A DNA stretch of 64,000 nucleotides from NCBI GenBank assembly GCA_022826005.1, contig JAJDVT010000132.1, positions 1-64,000 of the forward strand, written 5' to 3'. The notes beneath the pieces are model-generated. The model was not told the DNA's origin, did not search any database, and worked only from the letters and a program-made list of their open reading frames with translations. This DNA comes from Gemmatimonadota bacterium (GTDB taxonomy: Bacteria; Gemmatimonadota; Gemmatimonadetes; Longimicrobiales; Gaopeijiaceae). The stretch's first letter is position 1. Every line of letters begins with the position of its first letter. Shown here in pieces: positions 37,651 through 47,265 of the stretch. The translations under genes and the position numbers were made by a program.

Positions 37651-38552
37651 CTCCCCCATCTCACGAAGTACCTCGAAACGATTGTGGTTCCCGCCGGAAT
37701 GTTGCGGCCATGGAGCGAAAAGCGCACTCCCAGCTCCGCCTCCCCCGGCCCGATCTGGCGCAACAGCGATGGCTGCAGCTGGACCAGATCGCGCTGGAAG
37801 CTCGGCACCCACACGCCTTCCGTGATTCCCGCCGCTCCGTCCCATCCGTCCAGGGTGATCCTGCAGCCCCACCGCCCCGCCTGCGCACCTGCCTGCACCA
37901 GATAGAAAAGCTCCTCTCCGTGATCCTTGAGCGACTCGCGATTCTCCTCCCGCCAGCGGTAGCCCACCCACCCGGACAGGTAAGCGGAGCGTGGCCAGAA
38001 CGAGTGGCCCGCTTCCGCGATGATCTCCCAGTCGCGCTGGCCGTCGCCGAGCGGGATGAAGTCGCTGACCACATTGAAGTCGCCGACAGGCAACTTCACG
38101 CCTCCCCGGATTGCAAAGGGAAATGACGAGCCCGCCCATGTGAGCGGTGCTACACGGAGCCAGAACCTGGCGTCGCCGGGGCCTGTCGCGACCCGGTCCA
38201 TCGCTCCGTCGTCGTACCGAAGCCGCTGGAAGGCAAGCTGGACCCACGCGTCCACCCCGGGCACCACTCCCGCCGCCCCGGTCAGGAACGCGGCCGTGCT
38301 GATGGCGTGGCCGTCGGCAAAGAAACTTCGGCGGTCGCCGCTGGTGTCGTAGTGGTCGCGCGTGTCCTGGTGATACACCGCCAGCGTCATCCATCCCTTT
38401 CCGGGCGGTTCGACCCACTGCGCGCGCGCGGGGGCGGTGTCGAGAACTGCCAACGCTGCCAGGATTGCGAATGCCGCCCCCGGCCGTGTGACGACCCCCA
38501 CGGGCCACCTGTTCGCACGGCTATCGCTTTCCGGGCGCCAGACCCTACCCAA
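37647..38552 (-). CDS. Exported, probably outer-membrane beta-barrel protein of unknown function
   Basis: A 301-residue protein with a signal peptide ending ARA-QW (hydrophobic core AAFAILAALAVLDTAP). The mature part has alternating strands rich in aromatic residues (FWLRVAPLTWAGSSFPFAIRGG, LSGWVGYRWREENRESL), resembling small MetA-type/transporter-like barrels. The TTG at 38552 overlaps the DUF3179 stop; a GTG at 38501 is an alternative. Its stop overlaps the GGT start, so the three genes 39657-35815 form a coupled unit. Confidence 0.7.
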   Translation of the reverse strand: MGRVWRPESDSRANRWPVGVVTRPGAAFAILAALAVLDTAPARAQWVEPPGKGWMTLAVYHQDTRDHYDTSGDRRSFFADGHAISTAAFLTGAAGVVPGVDAWVQLAFQRLRYDDGAMDRVATGPGDARFWLRVAPLTWAGSSFPFAIRGGVKLPVGDFNVVSDFIPLGDGQRDWEIIAEAGHSFWPRSAYLSGWVGYRWREENRESLKDHGEELFYLVQAGAQAGRWGCRITLDGWDGAAGITEGVWVPSFQRDLVQLQPSLLRQIGPGEAELGVRFSLHGRNIPAGTTIVSRYFVRWGR

Positions 38553-39657
38553 CCGGTATCTCCGTGCCCGGATTATACGCCACCCAGGCCTGCCAGAACG
38601 CGACGTAGGAGTCCGCGACCAGTTCGAGACGCTCGCCCCTGAGCGGGCCGGCTACGGCTTGGCCGGCCACCGACCATACGGAGCCGGTCTCCGCGTCCAT
38701 GATCGCCCCGTCCCTGACTTCGAAGGTCAGCCGCCTTCCACTCGCCACGGGTCGGGCGGCGACCGCTGCCCGATGGTCGCCGTCCCACATGACGATGGCG
38801 GACCCGCCCCCGTGATCGAATTCGGCGACCCAGCGGTCGCCGCGCATCTCCATCCACCCGAAGGGAAAGGCCAGCGGCGGATAGTCTTCGTCACCCGGAA
38901 AGCCCAGCACCCGCTCCTTGGGGGGCCGGCGTTCGTCAATGCGCGGGATGGGGAATCCGAGATAGTCCGGGTTGTCCGGGAATTCGTAGCTGCTTCCGTA
39001 CGGGTTGAAGCTGTACGTCTCGGCGCGCTCCCTGTTGATCCCCACGACCATCGAACGTGGGAAGAGCACCTTGAATCCGCCCCACGTCATCTCGACCACC
39101 GGACGCCGGTCAAGCCTCTCGCCCTCGCGCGGCCCGCACCGCGCAATCCCTGCCATCTGTGGCCACAGCGAGTTGTCCGTGGACCGGTCGTACATGATGA
39201 GGTTCGCCTGGTAGAGAAGTCCCGAAACCCCGAATTCGACGCCCCCTAGCGGCTTCCGGTCGAAGGCCAGTGCGGAGCCGGTCAGGGGACAGTAGGTGAC
39301 CGCGATCTGCTCGCCGCCGCGGTTCAGATTCACGATCTCGTGGCGATACATCACCTTGTGGGGGATGGCCAGCCACTCGCCGCCGATCTCGACCCCGATA
39401 ACGCGGTCGAAGTCGTCGACGTAGAGCACCTCATCCTCTTCCTCGAGTGTGACGAAAGGGGGATCGGTCAGCGCGGGGATGCCGTCGCGTCCTACGCCGC
39501 CGTCGGCCAGAAACGACGGGTCGAGCAATCCGCACTCCAGTCCCTGTGCCGTCGGCCCGGTGAATTCAACGCTCGAACAAGCGGCCGAGGTTGCCGCCGC
39601 GACCACCGCCAGTGCGGCGATCCGGCCGTATCTTTTCCCTGGCAATGTCTCCGACAA
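38545..39657 (-). CDS. DUF3179-family lipoprotein
   Basis: A 370-residue exported protein of unknown function. The TTG at 39657 has AAAGGTGG upstream; GTGs at 39663 and 39666 are alternatives. A lipobox ends SAAC. DUF3179 hallmarks are VTYCPLTGSALAFDR and FGVSGLLYQANLIMYDRSTDN, with a Cys in the first motif. The start is only 29 bases from the start of the divergent ABC-class ATPase gene, so their promoters must overlap each other's coding ends. Confidence 0.85.
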   Translation of the reverse strand: MSETLPGKRYGRIAALAVVAAATSAACSSVEFTGPTAQGLECGLLDPSFLADGGVGRDGIPALTDPPFVTLEEEDEVLYVDDFDRVIGVEIGGEWLAIPHKVMYRHEIVNLNRGGEQIAVTYCPLTGSALAFDRKPLGGVEFGVSGLLYQANLIMYDRSTDNSLWPQMAGIARCGPREGERLDRRPVVEMTWGGFKVLFPRSMVVGINRERAETYSFNPYGSSYEFPDNPDYLGFPIPRIDERRPPKERVLGFPGDEDYPPLAFPFGWMEMRGDRWVAEFDHGGGSAIVMWDGDHRAAVAARPVASGRRLTFEVRDGAIMDAETGSVWSVAGQAVAGPLRGERLELVADSYVAFWQAWVAYNPGTEIPVG

Positions 39658-39686
39658 CTTCACCACCTTTCTCAGAACGTGAGCCG

Positions 39687-41424
39687 ATGAGCAGGACCGC
39701 AGACGACCTCCGCCGCACGCTGCACCGGATCGACGGGCGGGGCTACTCCGCATACCGGGACCTCAAGGGCACCTGGCAGCTGGCACATTTCAAGTTGATC
39801 GTTCGGCACGTCCAGGGCGACCCCTTCGCGGCTCCCACCCGGGTCGCAGCCGTCCTGGAGCCCGCTCGCGCGGGCTTCCCCGCGGCTGCCGTCGCCACCG
39901 CTTCCCGGCGAGTCGGCCTCTCCTGTCTCCTCGCCCGCACCTTCGCGGCACATGCGCGGCGTGCACGCCCAAGCGGGGCGGGAAGCGGCAAGAGCGGGGA
40001 GATCGCCATGACGGATCCAGGGCAGGCCGTCCTCACCAACACGGCGGTGATCGTCGGCCCCGACGGCACCATCGAGGCCCGCTTCACGGTCGGCCTCCCG
40101 GCCGCGGGCCGCCGAGTTCTGGGGCGCGTGGCGGCCACACTGCTCCTGGAGACACTCCCCTCCCTGGTCTTCGAAACGCTCGCGCACTCGGCACACGACC
40201 CGGCGCAGGTCCGCCGTCACGCCGAAGTCAACGAGGACGCCGACCACCTCCGCTCGCAACTAACGGGCCGCGGCCTGGTCGCCTTCATCGCCGACGGCGC
40301 CGTGCTGCCCCGCCGCAGCGGCATCGACGACCGCCCCATGGACCACAAGGCCGCGACGCTCTTCGCCTCGCCGCCCGGCCTGCAGGTCACCCTGGAGCGG
40401 CTGAACGGTCCGCCGGTGACCGGCATGGGAATCCCGCGGGGGGTCACCCTCCTGGTCGGCGGCGGCTATCACGGCAAGTCCACCGTCCTCGACGCGGTGG
40501 CACAGGGAGTCTACAACCACCGCCCCGGCGACGGGCGCGAGTTCGTCGTCAGCGATTACGCCGCGGCGAAGGTCCAGGCGGAGGACGGCCGCTCGGTCGC
40601 GGGCGTGGACATCTCGCCCTTCATCGGCGCGCTCCCGGGCGGACAGGACACGACCCGCTTCTCCACGCCGAACGCGTCCGGCTCGACCAGTCAGGCCGCG
40701 GCGATCATCGAGGCGCTCGAGGCGGGAACCCGGCTGCTGCTCATTGACGAGGATACCGCCGCAACCAACTTCATGATCCGGGACCGGCGGATGCAGGCGC
40801 TGGTGCGCGGCGACGACGAGCCGATACACCCCCTTCATCGATCGGGTGCGCAGCCTGAGCGAGGACGCGGGCGTGAGCACGCTGCTGGTGATCGGCGGGT
40901 CGGGAGACTACCTCGATGTGGCGGACCGGGTGCTGGCCATGATCCGCTACCGCGCCCACGATCTCACCGACGAGGCGCGTGCCGTCGCGGCCGCCCACCC
41001 CACCGGGCGCCTGGCGGCCGGGGCGCCTCCACGATGGTCATCGCGCCGCCGCTTCCCGGATCCGGGTTCGGTGCGTCCGGGGCGCGGCCGGCGTAAGCGC
41101 CATGTCAGGGTGCACAGCCGCACCGACGTGGCTTTCGGCGAGGAACGCATCGAGCTGGCCGGCGTGGCGCAGATCGTGTCCCGGGCGCAGACCCGCGCGA
41201 TCGCGCTGGCCGTGGCGCACGCACGCACACACATGGACGGTCGCATGGCCATGGGGGACGTGCTGGCCGAACTCGAAGCCGAACTGGCCCGCAATGGCCT
41301 CGATGTCCTCGACCCCGGCAGGCCGGGCGACCTTGCCCTGCCCCGCAAACATGAAATCGGGGCCGCACTCTCACGACTGAGGTCGTTTCGGGTGTCCCGG
41401 GAGTCCGTGGATGAACCCGCGTGA
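39687..41424 (+). pseudogene. ABC-class ATPase (PF09818-type), interrupted by a one-base frameshift
   Basis: The family is a predicted ATPase of unknown role. The first part (to about 40823) has GGGYHGKSTVLDA (Walker A), SGSTSQAAAI and LLIDEDTAATNFMIRD (Walker B). Conserved sequence then continues in another frame from about 40830 (RVRSLSEDAGVSTLLVIGGS, then RTDVAFGEERIELAGVAQIV). The break lies in CCGATACACCCCC at 40821-40833, where one extra base, probably the A at 40826, disrupts the expected EPITPFID. Everything else is intact, so this is a fresh mutation or a sequencing error. Confidence 0.85.
41402..41424 (+). repeat. Post-stop GTCCGTGGA-box element at the end of the ABC-class ATPase gene
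   Basis: AGTCCGTGGATGAACCCGCG runs into the TGA stop (41422-41424). It has the same orientation relative to the gene as the other copies. It is the least certain copy because it is wholly coding. Confidence 0.4.
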
Positions 41425-41545
41425 GTCGCCGGGAGCGGCGAGTGGGTGCGACCGCGAGGCGCCGCCTTGAATTGCCGAATGGGCGAAGCGACCCGACGCG
41501 GATGCATCACTGCTGGAATGCCCCGGGGGCCCTGGCTACGTGCTC

Positions 41546-41740
41546 TCAGGACGCCACTTGCATGTGGCCCGCTTCCGTCAGCAGTTCGCGCAGCCGCTCC
41601 TCGCGTTCAGGAAGGGTAGTCCTGGCGATCTTTCGCGCCAGGCCGATGCGTTCTTCGTCCGAAATGTTGTCCAGAACCGATATTGGTGTGCCATAGCGCA
41701 AGAGAATCCGCTTGGCGTCGACGGCTACCGAGTCTTTCAA
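41546..41740 (-). CDS. Small helical protein of unknown function
   Basis: A 64-residue protein starting at TTG 41740 with AAGGAGG four bases upstream, which is why I keep it. The sequence is helix-rich and charged (DEERIGLARKIARTTLPERE). No signal peptide or known motif is seen. It is encoded divergently from the MntR-like regulator with a 140-base gap between them. Confidence 0.5.
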   Translation of the reverse strand: MKDSVAVDAKRILLRYGTPISVLDNISDEERIGLARKIARTTLPEREERLRELLTEAGHMQVAS

Positions 41741-41880
41741 CTTGCCTCCTTGAGCCTAATCCCCGTCCAGCGCAACGTTTCCCGCTGCAGGCCCCCCGCT
41801 TCTCCGGGGCGCTCCGCCCAACCCGGCAAACGGATCGGAGCATCGCGGATTCCGGGGTGGCGTTCCATTATGTTCCCATC

Positions 41881-42552
41881 ATGAAAGACACCGGACTGTC
41901 GCGGTCTGCTGAGGACTATCTCAAGGCGGTCTACTCGCTGAACGAGCGCGGCGAGGCCGCCGGGACCAACGAACTCGCGCGCGCCCTCGACGTGCAGCCC
42001 GGTTCCGTGAGTGGAATGATCCGCCGCCTCGCCGAAGACGGACTGCTCGAGCACCAGCCCTACCGGGGCGTTCGCCTCACCGCCGAGGGGAGCCGCGAAG
42101 CGCTGAAGATCCTGCGCCGCCACCGGATCATCGAGTCGTTCCTGGTCCGCCGCCTGGGGTACGACTGGGAGGACGTGCACGCCGAGGCCGAGCGCCTGGA
42201 GCACGCCGCATCGGACCGCCTGATCGACCGCATGGCGGAGGCGATGGGCAACCCCACCACCGATCCCCATGGCGCGCCGATCCCCACGCGCCACGGGAAG
42301 ATCGCCGCCACTGCCTGGCCGCGCCTCGACGAGGTGGCGGCGGGAACCCGGGTCACCGTACGCGCCGTCTCGGACGAGGACCCGGACCGGCTCCGCTACT
42401 TCAAGTCGGTGAGCGTCGTCCCGGGAGCCCGCGCGGTGGTGCAGCGCAGTGGCGCGGATGGCGGCCCGGTCACCCTGATGGTGGATGGCACCTCGGAGCC
42501 GCTGTCGATTCGACCGGCGGTGGCACGTCGCGTGGCCGTTACGGAAGTGTAA
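41881..42552 (+). CDS. DtxR/MntR-family metal-dependent repressor, Mn-type ligands
   Basis: A 223-residue repressor: winged helix-turn-helix (GTNELARALDVQPGSVSGMIRRLAEDGLLEH), dimerisation domain (HRIIESFLVRRLGYDWEDVHAEAE), and a C-terminal SH3/FeoA-like domain. Metal ligands compare as Asp12 (DtxR Met10, MntR Asp8), His81, Glu104 (DtxR Cys102, MntR Glu99), Glu107 and His108. Asp and Glu at the two discriminating positions favour manganese over iron. The ATG at 41881 lacks a clear ribosome site. A 39-base inverted repeat follows the stop. No Mn transporter is adjacent. Confidence 0.9.
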   Translation: MKDTGLSRSAEDYLKAVYSLNERGEAAGTNELARALDVQPGSVSGMIRRLAEDGLLEHQPYRGVRLTAEGSREALKILRRHRIIESFLVRRLGYDWEDVHAEAERLEHAASDRLIDRMAEAMGNPTTDPHGAPIPTRHGKIAATAWPRLDEVAAGTRVTVRAVSDEDPDRLRYFKSVSVVPGARAVVQRSGADGGPVTLMVDGTSEPLSIRPAVARRVAVTEV

Positions 42553-42586
42553 AGCATACACGACATAATGTCATGTCTGCTTTACA
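42548..42586. promoter_or_regulatory. 39-base inverted repeat after the MntR-like gene
   Basis: TGTAAAGCA (42548-42556) and TGCTTTACA (42578-42586) are perfect inverted arms. Between them lies the palindrome GACATAATGTC (42562-42572) followed by ATGTC. It overlaps the regulator's stop codon and separates it from the convergent DUF4249 gene. It may be a terminator-like hairpin, a metalloregulator operator, or both. A related motif is at 18041-18055. Confidence 0.5.
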
Positions 42587-42589
42587 GTA

Positions 42590-43558
42590 CTACACAGCTG
42601 GCCCGCACAGCGGGGTAATCCCACCGTCGTCGGACTGGGCAATGACGTTCAGCGCCCGCTGCGTTGCGGTGCCGAAGAAGCCCGTCCCGTCCCCGAAGAC
42701 CGAGGGTATGCGAATGATCCCCGAGGGGTTGAAGTTGCCGCCCCGGGCCCAGTTCACCCAGTTCCGGTCGGTTGCGGCGAACGCGACCTGTGCCCGCGTG
42801 CCACCGGGGAGTCCGTCGTCGAGAATGCGGAGCAGATCGGCGTCGGCCTCGTCCCCGAAATCGAAGAGCCCGTATTCCCCCGGGAAGAGCACATCGGTAT
42901 CCTTCTCGCCGATCGCGAACCCCGCCAGATACAGGGAATCGGGGGCGGACACGTCCTGTCCCGCAAGCGCCTCCGGCAAGCCCTGGATCCAGGCATCGGA
43001 CAGGTACGACCAGGTTCCCGCAGCCTCGGTCCATCTGAACCGGTAGTTGGTGTCGGGCTCCAGGCGGCACTGCCCATTCTCCTGCGTCAGCCCCACGAAG
43101 CTGAACGCGTCGGGGATCCGGCTGGCTCCGGTGAGGGTTCGCCCGTCCGCAAGCACCACTTCAAGCTCGACGATCTCCCGGGGAGCGAAGGGGGACGGAG
43201 AAATGCCGGCCACGTAGCACGAGCCGACGGCCTCGTTCGGTTCGTTGCTGTCGTAGGTGAGGCAGGAACCGCCGCTGTCCGCCGGCGCAAGATGCGCAAC
43301 CCCGCCCGACGCCCCCATGACGCGGATGGTGGCCCCCTCCACCTCGCTGGCGCGGCTGGCGCTCAGTGTGCGGTGCAGGTACGCGTACACAAAGAGTTCG
43401 GTCATCCCGTCATCTTCGAGGTTCACGGTCAACTGCGACTCCACGATGACAACGTCTTCCGACTCGGCGACCGTCACCTCGGTGAGCGCACATCCCCCAG
43501 GCAGGCCGGCGGCTGCCATCACTGCCACCACTGAACACCCGTCAAACCTGCGCGCCAT
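42590..43558 (-). CDS. DUF4249-like lipoprotein paired with a TonB receptor
   Basis: A 322-residue lipoprotein (lipobox LPGGC, about residue 23). The early strands (VVIVESQLTVNLEDDGMTELFVYAYLHR) and the pattern of a small beta-domain followed by FRWTEAAGTWSYLSDAW resemble DUF4249 proteins, which accompany TonB receptors in Bacteroidota. The ATG overlaps the stop of the receptor gene by one base (TGATG), so they form a unit. Confidence 0.72.
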   Translation of the reverse strand: MARRFDGCSVVAVMAAAGLPGGCALTEVTVAESEDVVIVESQLTVNLEDDGMTELFVYAYLHRTLSASRASEVEGATIRVMGASGGVAHLAPADSGGSCLTYDSNEPNEAVGSCYVAGISPSPFAPREIVELEVVLADGRTLTGASRIPDAFSFVGLTQENGQCRLEPDTNYRFRWTEAAGTWSYLSDAWIQGLPEALAGQDVSAPDSLYLAGFAIGEKDTDVLFPGEYGLFDFGDEADADLLRILDDGLPGGTRAQVAFAATDRNWVNWARGGNFNPSGIIRIPSVFGDGTGFFGTATQRALNVIAQSDDGGITPLCGPAV

Positions 43559-45957
43559 CAGAACGATACCTCGAAGCCCACCGTGGGCAGGAAGGGGATC
43601 ATGGACACGCCCTGCCGCACGGGCGGCGAGGACTGGTAGTCGAAGAAGTAGAAGAGCACGTTCTTCTTGTTGTAGACGTTGATTACGCTCAGGTACGGCG
43701 TCATCGTGCCCCAGCTCTTCGTAATGGTCTTGCGAAGCGACAGGTCCACCCGGTGCCGGGCAGGAAACCGGGCGCCGTTGCGGGGCCCGAGCACCACTGC
43801 TTCTCCATCATCGGTGTCCAGCAGCCCCCTGACGAACTGCGTGCGATGGATCTGGTAGGTCCCGAGCGGTTTCGTGTAGGGCAACCCGGTCCCGAAGTTG
43901 GCCCTGACTCCCGCCTCCAGCCCCCACCAGTCGAGCGGCCGGCGCAGGGCCAGATCGATCTCGAAACGGCGGTCGAACACGGGCGGATAAGTGATCCATG
44001 GCTGCGGCTGGATCCCGACGCGGGTATCGGGGAAAGACCGGTCCGTCTTCAGGAAGGAAACCGAGATCCAGCCGGTCGTCGTGCCCCGGTCACGCTTCAC
44101 ATAGAAGTCCACCCCGTATGCGTCCCCGTTACCCGCCACCAACGCGTCGGTGTCGTCGTTCGGATCCTCGGCCGCGTTCAGCGAGGCCACTCCGTCGAAG
44201 GTGCGGTAGTAGGCCTCCACCGAGGCGAACCAGCTGTCTTCTTCGCCGAAGAAGCTCTCGGCCCCGACCTGCACCTGGTCGGACACGATGCGAGGGGCCT
44301 CGGCGCCCGCCAACACCCAGGTGTCGAGTCCGAAGGGGAACTCTTCGTCCCGGGTGGAGTGGATGAACTGGCTGTAGCGGCCCGCGGCCAGGCGCAGCGC
44401 CGAGCTCCTGTTCCGCAGGAAGCGCCTGATGGCGAAGCGCGGCGACAACGTCGCCTCCGTTTCGCCCGCGTTCGGACGCCAGTAGTCGGCACGCACCCCA
44501 CCCTCGACAAGCCAGTTGGGATTGGGGTCCCAGTGTATCTGACTGTAGGCCGCAACCTCGACACCGCTCCCCTTCTGGTCGAGGAAGGTCGAGCCACCCC
44601 CCAGCAGGCCGTTGTCGTACGCCACCCGGTTCACGGCCACTCCCGACTTCCAGCGGCTCGCCCAGCGAGGATAGTGCTCGAAGTCGGCACCGATGGTCGC
44701 CTGCTCAATCCCGGTCTGGAACTCGGTGTCGACCTCCGGGAACTCGAGGTCCGACCCGAAGCGGGAGAACGACGTGCGGACCGCCATCGAGGCGCCCCCG
44801 CGCATGGACTGCGTCCACGATCCCCCGATCGCGTCGTTTCCCCACCACCACCGGATCGGGATGGGCGTGTCGGCGATTCCCGACAGGTCTACGATGTCGC
44901 GGCCGGTGTACCCGACGAACCGGAGCCGGCTGCCGCCCTCCGTCCACGCCTCGACGACGCCCTGGAGGTCCGTCAGGTGGTACGGGAAGTCGGCCACCGG
45001 CTTGATGAGCAGGTCCAGGTATGAACGCCGCGCCGACACCCGCGCCCGCGTCGCGGTGAACCCCATCTTCTCCGCCGCCCCGCCGGGCAGCCGCCCCTTG
45101 ACCGCCACCCGGGTCGCCAGAAGGCTGACGCCCGCGTCGACCCCGAAATCCCCGTCGCCGGGATCGCTCGCCACGGTCAGCACCGACGAGACCCGGCCAC
45201 CGTATTCGGCCGGAAAGCCCCCGGACTGCAGCTCGACCCGGTCCACCATGTCCGCGTTGAATACGGAGAAGATGTTCCCCAGGTGAAACGGACTGAAGAT
45301 CGGCACCTCGTCGAGGAGAATCAGGTTCTGGTCCGCCGAGCCGCCCCGGACATTGAAGGACGCGGAGAAGTCGGACACGCTCGTCACCCCCGGCAGCACT
45401 TCGATCGCCCGCAACGGATCCGACTCGGCGATCACCGGGATCGACTTCAGGTCTTCGGAGTCGATCTCCTGCACAGTGATCCCCGCCTCCTCCTCGAAGC
45501 GGGTCCTGGCTCGGCTGCGGTCGGCGGCGACGGTCAGTCCCTCCACCTCGAGAGGTGCGATGGTCAGGGTGATTTCGACTCGCTGGGTCGCCCCTCCGGC
45601 CACGGACAACTCCTCACGGTAGTCGTCAAAGCCGATGAAACTGACCGTGAGCACGTGGGCGCCGGGTGCCACGTTGCGGAAGGCGAAGAATCCGAGCGCG
45701 TCGGTCAGTGTGAATTCCTCCCGGGTCGAATCCGCGACCGGGTAGAGACGCGCGAGCGCACCCTCGATCGGCCGGCCGTCCTCGCTCCGGACCCTGCCCC
45801 CGACCAGGCCGGTCTGGGCTGCTGCCACCGTGGGCAGAATCAGTGACAGGAGCAGGAAAAGGAAGAGGGCGCGCGCACCGCAACGCCACGACCGCAGCGC
45901 CCGGGCCGCCCCCGGTTGGCTGGATGTTGTGGACACCGAAACCATCGCCCTCCGCAT
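43558..45957 (-). CDS. TonB-dependent receptor with N-terminal carboxypeptidase-like domain
   Basis: A 799-residue outer-membrane receptor. Signal peptide LFLFLLLSLILPTVAAAQ is followed by a carboxypeptidase-regulatory-like domain (GGRVRSEDGRPIEGALARLY) and a plug with VLPGVTSVSDFSASFNVRGG and NLILLDEVPIFSPFHLGN. The barrel ends in Phe (FLPTVGFEVSF). The start at 45957 or 45945 is undecided. The DUF4249-like partner follows with a one-base overlap. The substrate is unknown. Confidence 0.9.
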   Translation of the reverse strand: MRRAMVSVSTTSSQPGAARALRSWRCGARALFLFLLLSLILPTVAAAQTGLVGGRVRSEDGRPIEGALARLYPVADSTREEFTLTDALGFFAFRNVAPGAHVLTVSFIGFDDYREELSVAGGATQRVEITLTIAPLEVEGLTVAADRSRARTRFEEEAGITVQEIDSEDLKSIPVIAESDPLRAIEVLPGVTSVSDFSASFNVRGGSADQNLILLDEVPIFSPFHLGNIFSVFNADMVDRVELQSGGFPAEYGGRVSSVLTVASDPGDGDFGVDAGVSLLATRVAVKGRLPGGAAEKMGFTATRARVSARRSYLDLLIKPVADFPYHLTDLQGVVEAWTEGGSRLRFVGYTGRDIVDLSGIADTPIPIRWWWGNDAIGGSWTQSMRGGASMAVRTSFSRFGSDLEFPEVDTEFQTGIEQATIGADFEHYPRWASRWKSGVAVNRVAYDNGLLGGGSTFLDQKGSGVEVAAYSQIHWDPNPNWLVEGGVRADYWRPNAGETEATLSPRFAIRRFLRNRSSALRLAAGRYSQFIHSTRDEEFPFGLDTWVLAGAEAPRIVSDQVQVGAESFFGEEDSWFASVEAYYRTFDGVASLNAAEDPNDDTDALVAGNGDAYGVDFYVKRDRGTTTGWISVSFLKTDRSFPDTRVGIQPQPWITYPPVFDRRFEIDLALRRPLDWWGLEAGVRANFGTGLPYTKPLGTYQIHRTQFVRGLLDTDDGEAVVLGPRNGARFPARHRVDLSLRKTITKSWGTMTPYLSVINVYNKKNVLFYFFDYQSSPPVRQGVSMIPFLPTVGFEVSF

Positions 45958-46090
45958 TAGCCTCTACGCAACTGCCGGCAGCATCCGGCGGCGCGGTCTC
46001 CACCTGTCCGGTGGCCTTGGCCCCGGCCCTCCAGCCCTCCATTCTATCGGCACTCGTAAGTATAACGTAACCCTCTCCCCGGAAGTTCCA

Positions 46091-47185
46091 TTGCAACCGG
46101 AATCCGTTCTGAGCCGCCTGGCCCTGGTTGGGCGCACGCCACTCGCAATCCTCCCCACCCCCTTGCTCCCCGCACCCTCGCTCGCCGCCGCCCTGCGTGC
46201 CGATGTCCACATCTCGATCAAGGCCGACGCCTGGACGGGACTGGGGCTGGGCGGCAACAAGGTGCGGAAGCTCGAGTACGAGCTGGATCCCGCCCGGCTG
46301 GACGGCGTGACGGACCTGGTCACCGCAGGAGGGCCGCACTCCAACCACTGCCGGGTGACGGCGGCCGCGGCGGCGCGTCTGGGCCTTGGCTGCACGCTTG
46401 TCATCAACGGCGAGCCCGGGGACGCGGGACGCGGCAACGCGCTGCTGCACCGGCTCCTCGGCGCCCGGATCGCGACCGTGGCCGACCGGGCGGCGCGCGG
46501 CGCGGCGATGGCTAAGGAGGCAGACCGGATCGCCGCAGCGGGCGGCAGGGCCCTGGTCGTTCCGGTAGGGGCCTCCACCCCCCGGGGTGCCCTCGGCTAT
46601 GTGCGCGCGGCCGCGGAGTTGCGGGAGCAGATCGGCAATGGCGATCGGGCATCCGGTCCGACGAAGTCGGCGGCGGCGCGCGGGCTGTCCCCCGGTCCCG
46701 CCCAGAGCCGCGGCGCACCCGTCTGGATCTTCACCTCGTCGTCCTCCGGGGGCACCCTGGCGGGGCTCATCGCCGGCTGCGCCCTCATGGACTGGGGGGC
46801 ACAACTGATCGGGGTCAGTCCCGATGATCCGGCCAGGATGGTCCACGGGGCAGCCACCGAAATCGCACTGGCCGCGGCTGCCCTCCTCCCCCACCCCCCG
46901 CACGGCTCCCATCCCGGCGCGGACGAACTCACGCGGCGCATCCGGAACATCGCGGCCGCCACCCTCGTCACCGACGCATTCGTCGGCCCGGGCTACGGTG
47001 CGCCGACCCGCGCCGCGGAGGAGGCCATCGCGCTCTTCGGTGCCCGCACCGGCGTGATCCTCGACCCCGTCTACACGGGGAAGGCTGCCGCCGCCATGAT
47101 CGCCTGGGTCCGGGAGCGGAAGGTCCCGCCCGGCGCACACGTCATCTTTTTGCACACGGGCGGGCATCCGGCGCTGTTCCGGTAG
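46091..47185 (+). CDS. PLP-dependent enzyme, D-cysteine desulfhydrase / ACC deaminase family
   Basis: Fold-type II PLP enzyme of 364 residues from the TTG at 46091 (GGAAG upstream). The PLP lysine is in GLGGNKVRKLEYEL, followed by the substrate-binding VTAGGPHSNHCRVTAAAAA. Later blocks are FTSSSSGGTLAGLIAG (phosphate-binding region) and DPVYTGKAAAAMI, ending FLHTGGHPALF. It probably degrades D-cysteine or a similar amino acid to pyruvate, ammonia and a leaving group. D-cysteine desulfhydrase and ACC deaminase cannot be told apart with confidence here. Confidence 0.88.
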   Translation: MQPESVLSRLALVGRTPLAILPTPLLPAPSLAAALRADVHISIKADAWTGLGLGGNKVRKLEYELDPARLDGVTDLVTAGGPHSNHCRVTAAAAARLGLGCTLVINGEPGDAGRGNALLHRLLGARIATVADRAARGAAMAKEADRIAAAGGRALVVPVGASTPRGALGYVRAAAELREQIGNGDRASGPTKSAAARGLSPGPAQSRGAPVWIFTSSSSGGTLAGLIAGCALMDWGAQLIGVSPDDPARMVHGAATEIALAAAALLPHPPHGSHPGADELTRRIRNIAAATLVTDAFVGPGYGAPTRAAEEAIALFGARTGVILDPVYTGKAAAAMIAWVRERKVPPGAHVIFLHTGGHPALFR

Positions 47186-47265
47186 CCCGGCTGGCCGCGG
47201 CCCCTGCGGCAGCCGAGCGGATTCATCCAGGACCGCCGGCGGGCTCACGCCCACAGGCCGTCAAA

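Noticed and set aside
45958-46090. Possible riboswitch upstream of the TonB receptor
   Set aside because: The leader has no cobalamin or TPP riboswitch core motifs on the minus strand and is short.
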